From an uncultured Eubacteriales bacterium (GTDB lineage: Bacteria > Bacillota_A > Clostridia > Christensenellales > Aristaeellaceae), in NCBI GenBank assembly GCA_900321945.1, contig ONXY01000150.1:1-6133 (forward strand): a stretch of DNA of 6,133 nt, in the 5' to 3' direction. A program made the translations under genes and the position numbers. Below, in pieces: positions 5,465 through 6,133 of this stretch; within the stretch, counting starts at the first letter, position 1, and each line of letters begins with the position of its first letter. The notes under the pieces were generated by a model. That model was not told where the DNA came from. It saw only the letters and a list, made by a program, of their open reading frames with translations, and searched no databases.

Positions 5465-6133
5465 ATGAAGAAGGTCCTGTCACTCATTCTGGCGCTTTCG
5501 CTCATGCTCTGCTCGGCTGCCCTGGCAGATATGACGGAAGAGGAATACGCCGATGCGGCGAAAGTATTCCCGACCTCGTACGAAGGGAAAACCGTCATCC
5601 TGCACTCCAACGACGTACACGGCGCGCTTGCCGGATACGCCTACATCACCGCGATGAAAGCCTACCTCGAAGAGAGGGGGGCCGAAGTCATCCTGACGGA
5701 TTCCGGCGACTTTTCTCAGGGCAACACTTACGTCAGCACTTCCAAAGGCGCGAGCGCCGTGGACATGATGAACGCCGCGGGTTATGACGTCGTGACCCTC
5801 GGCAATCATGAATTCGACTTCGGCTATGCGCAGCTGATGGAGAATCTCTCCGCAGCGGAGTTCCATCCGATCTCCTGCAACGTCATTCTGGACGAGACGG
5901 GCGAACCGATCCTCGACGGGCATACGATGATCGAAACCGCTTCCGGCCTGAAGCTCGGCTTCTTCGGCGTGGAGACGCCGGAGACCGCGACGAAAGTGAA
6001 TCCCGGGATGATCCGGGAAATCAGTTTCCTGACCTTCGACGCCATGTACGCCACCGCGCAGGCGGAAATCGACGCGCTGCGCGCCGAAGGCGCGGACCTC
6101 GTCATCGCTCTCACCCACCTCGGCGTGGACGAA
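5465..6133 (+). CDS. Secreted 5'-nucleotidase/metallophosphoesterase (UshA-like), N-terminal part, cut by window edge
   Basis: The reading frame stays open for 223 codons to the right edge. It starts MKKVLSLILALSLMLCSAALAD, a typical signal peptide with a signal peptidase I site after ALA (residue 21). The cysteine at 16 is preceded by leucine and does not make a good lipobox. The metallophosphoesterase motifs follow in order: HSNDVHG (47-53) with metal ligands D50 and H52, TDSGDFSQG (78-86) with D82, LGNHEFDFG (112-120) with N114 and H115, and ALTHLG (215-220) with H218. These are the two-metal active-site blocks of the 5'-nucleotidase family, which hydrolyse nucleotides or related phosphoesters outside the membrane. 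The C-terminal substrate-binding domain and any cell-wall anchor lie outside the window, so exact substrate cannot be told. GGAGG at 5452-5456 lies eight bases before the ATG. It is divergent from gcv and has no evident functional link to it. Confidence 0.92.
   Translation, partial: MKKVLSLILALSLMLCSAALADMTEEEYADAAKVFPTSYEGKTVILHSNDVHGALAGYAYITAMKAYLEERGAEVILTDSGDFSQGNTYVSTSKGASAVDMMNAAGYDVVTLGNHEFDFGYAQLMENLSAAEFHPISCNVILDETGEPILDGHTMIETASGLKLGFFGVETPETATKVNPGMIREISFLTFDAMYATAQAEIDALRAEGADLVIALTHLGVDE

Noticed and set aside
5203..5787. A 194-codon plus-strand frame running from the leader region into the nucleotidase gene.
   Set aside because: It crosses the riboswitch in antisense, both promoters, and the true start of the nucleotidase in another frame; its sequence is low in recognisable protein features.
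5480..6118. A 212-codon minus-strand frame at the right edge.
   Set aside because: It lies opposite the plus-strand nucleotidase frame, which has a signal peptide, a good ribosome binding site and ordered metallophosphoesterase motifs. The minus-strand frame has none of these.

Overview
The window holds a glycine cleavage operon on the minus strand, its glycine-sensing leader RNA, and the start of a divergently transcribed secreted nucleotidase gene. The split P-protein (gcvPA/gcvPB), the AGGAGG-type ribosome binding sites, the tandem glycine riboswitch with an intrinsic terminator, and the GC-rich sequence together suggest a high-GC Firmicute, probably of class Clostridia. That placement is inference; no taxonomic marker is present.

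Layout, read in the direction of gcv transcription from right to left: a consensus-like promoter (5308-5336), a two-aptamer glycine riboswitch (about 5121-5292), a long intrinsic terminator hairpin (5072-5126), then gcvPA (5017-3692), gcvPB (3695-2253), a lipoate-protein ligase gene lplA (2278-1247), gcvT (1207-122) and the first 20 codons of gcvH (62 to the left edge). gcvPA and gcvPB overlap by 4 bases, gcvPB and lplA by 26 bases, and the last two gaps are 39 and 59 bases with no terminator, so this reads as one transcript. On the plus strand, a separate extended -10 promoter (5383-5412) drives a 5'-nucleotidase/metallophosphoesterase precursor that begins at 5465 and runs off the right edge.

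How the genes work together: GcvPA/GcvPB decarboxylate glycine and load the aminomethyl group on the lipoyl arm of GcvH; GcvT transfers the one-carbon unit to tetrahydrofolate and releases ammonia; LplA attaches the lipoyl group to GcvH. The fourth enzyme, dihydrolipoyl dehydrogenase, is not in the window. The 3' strand of the P1 helix of aptamer II lies inside the 5' arm of the terminator, so the sequence itself suggests that glycine binding prevents termination (an ON switch).

I see no clearly undescribed system here. The points worth a second look are the readable switch architecture, the gene order with lplA in the middle of the operon, and a ribosome binding site written into the last codons of gcvPA.
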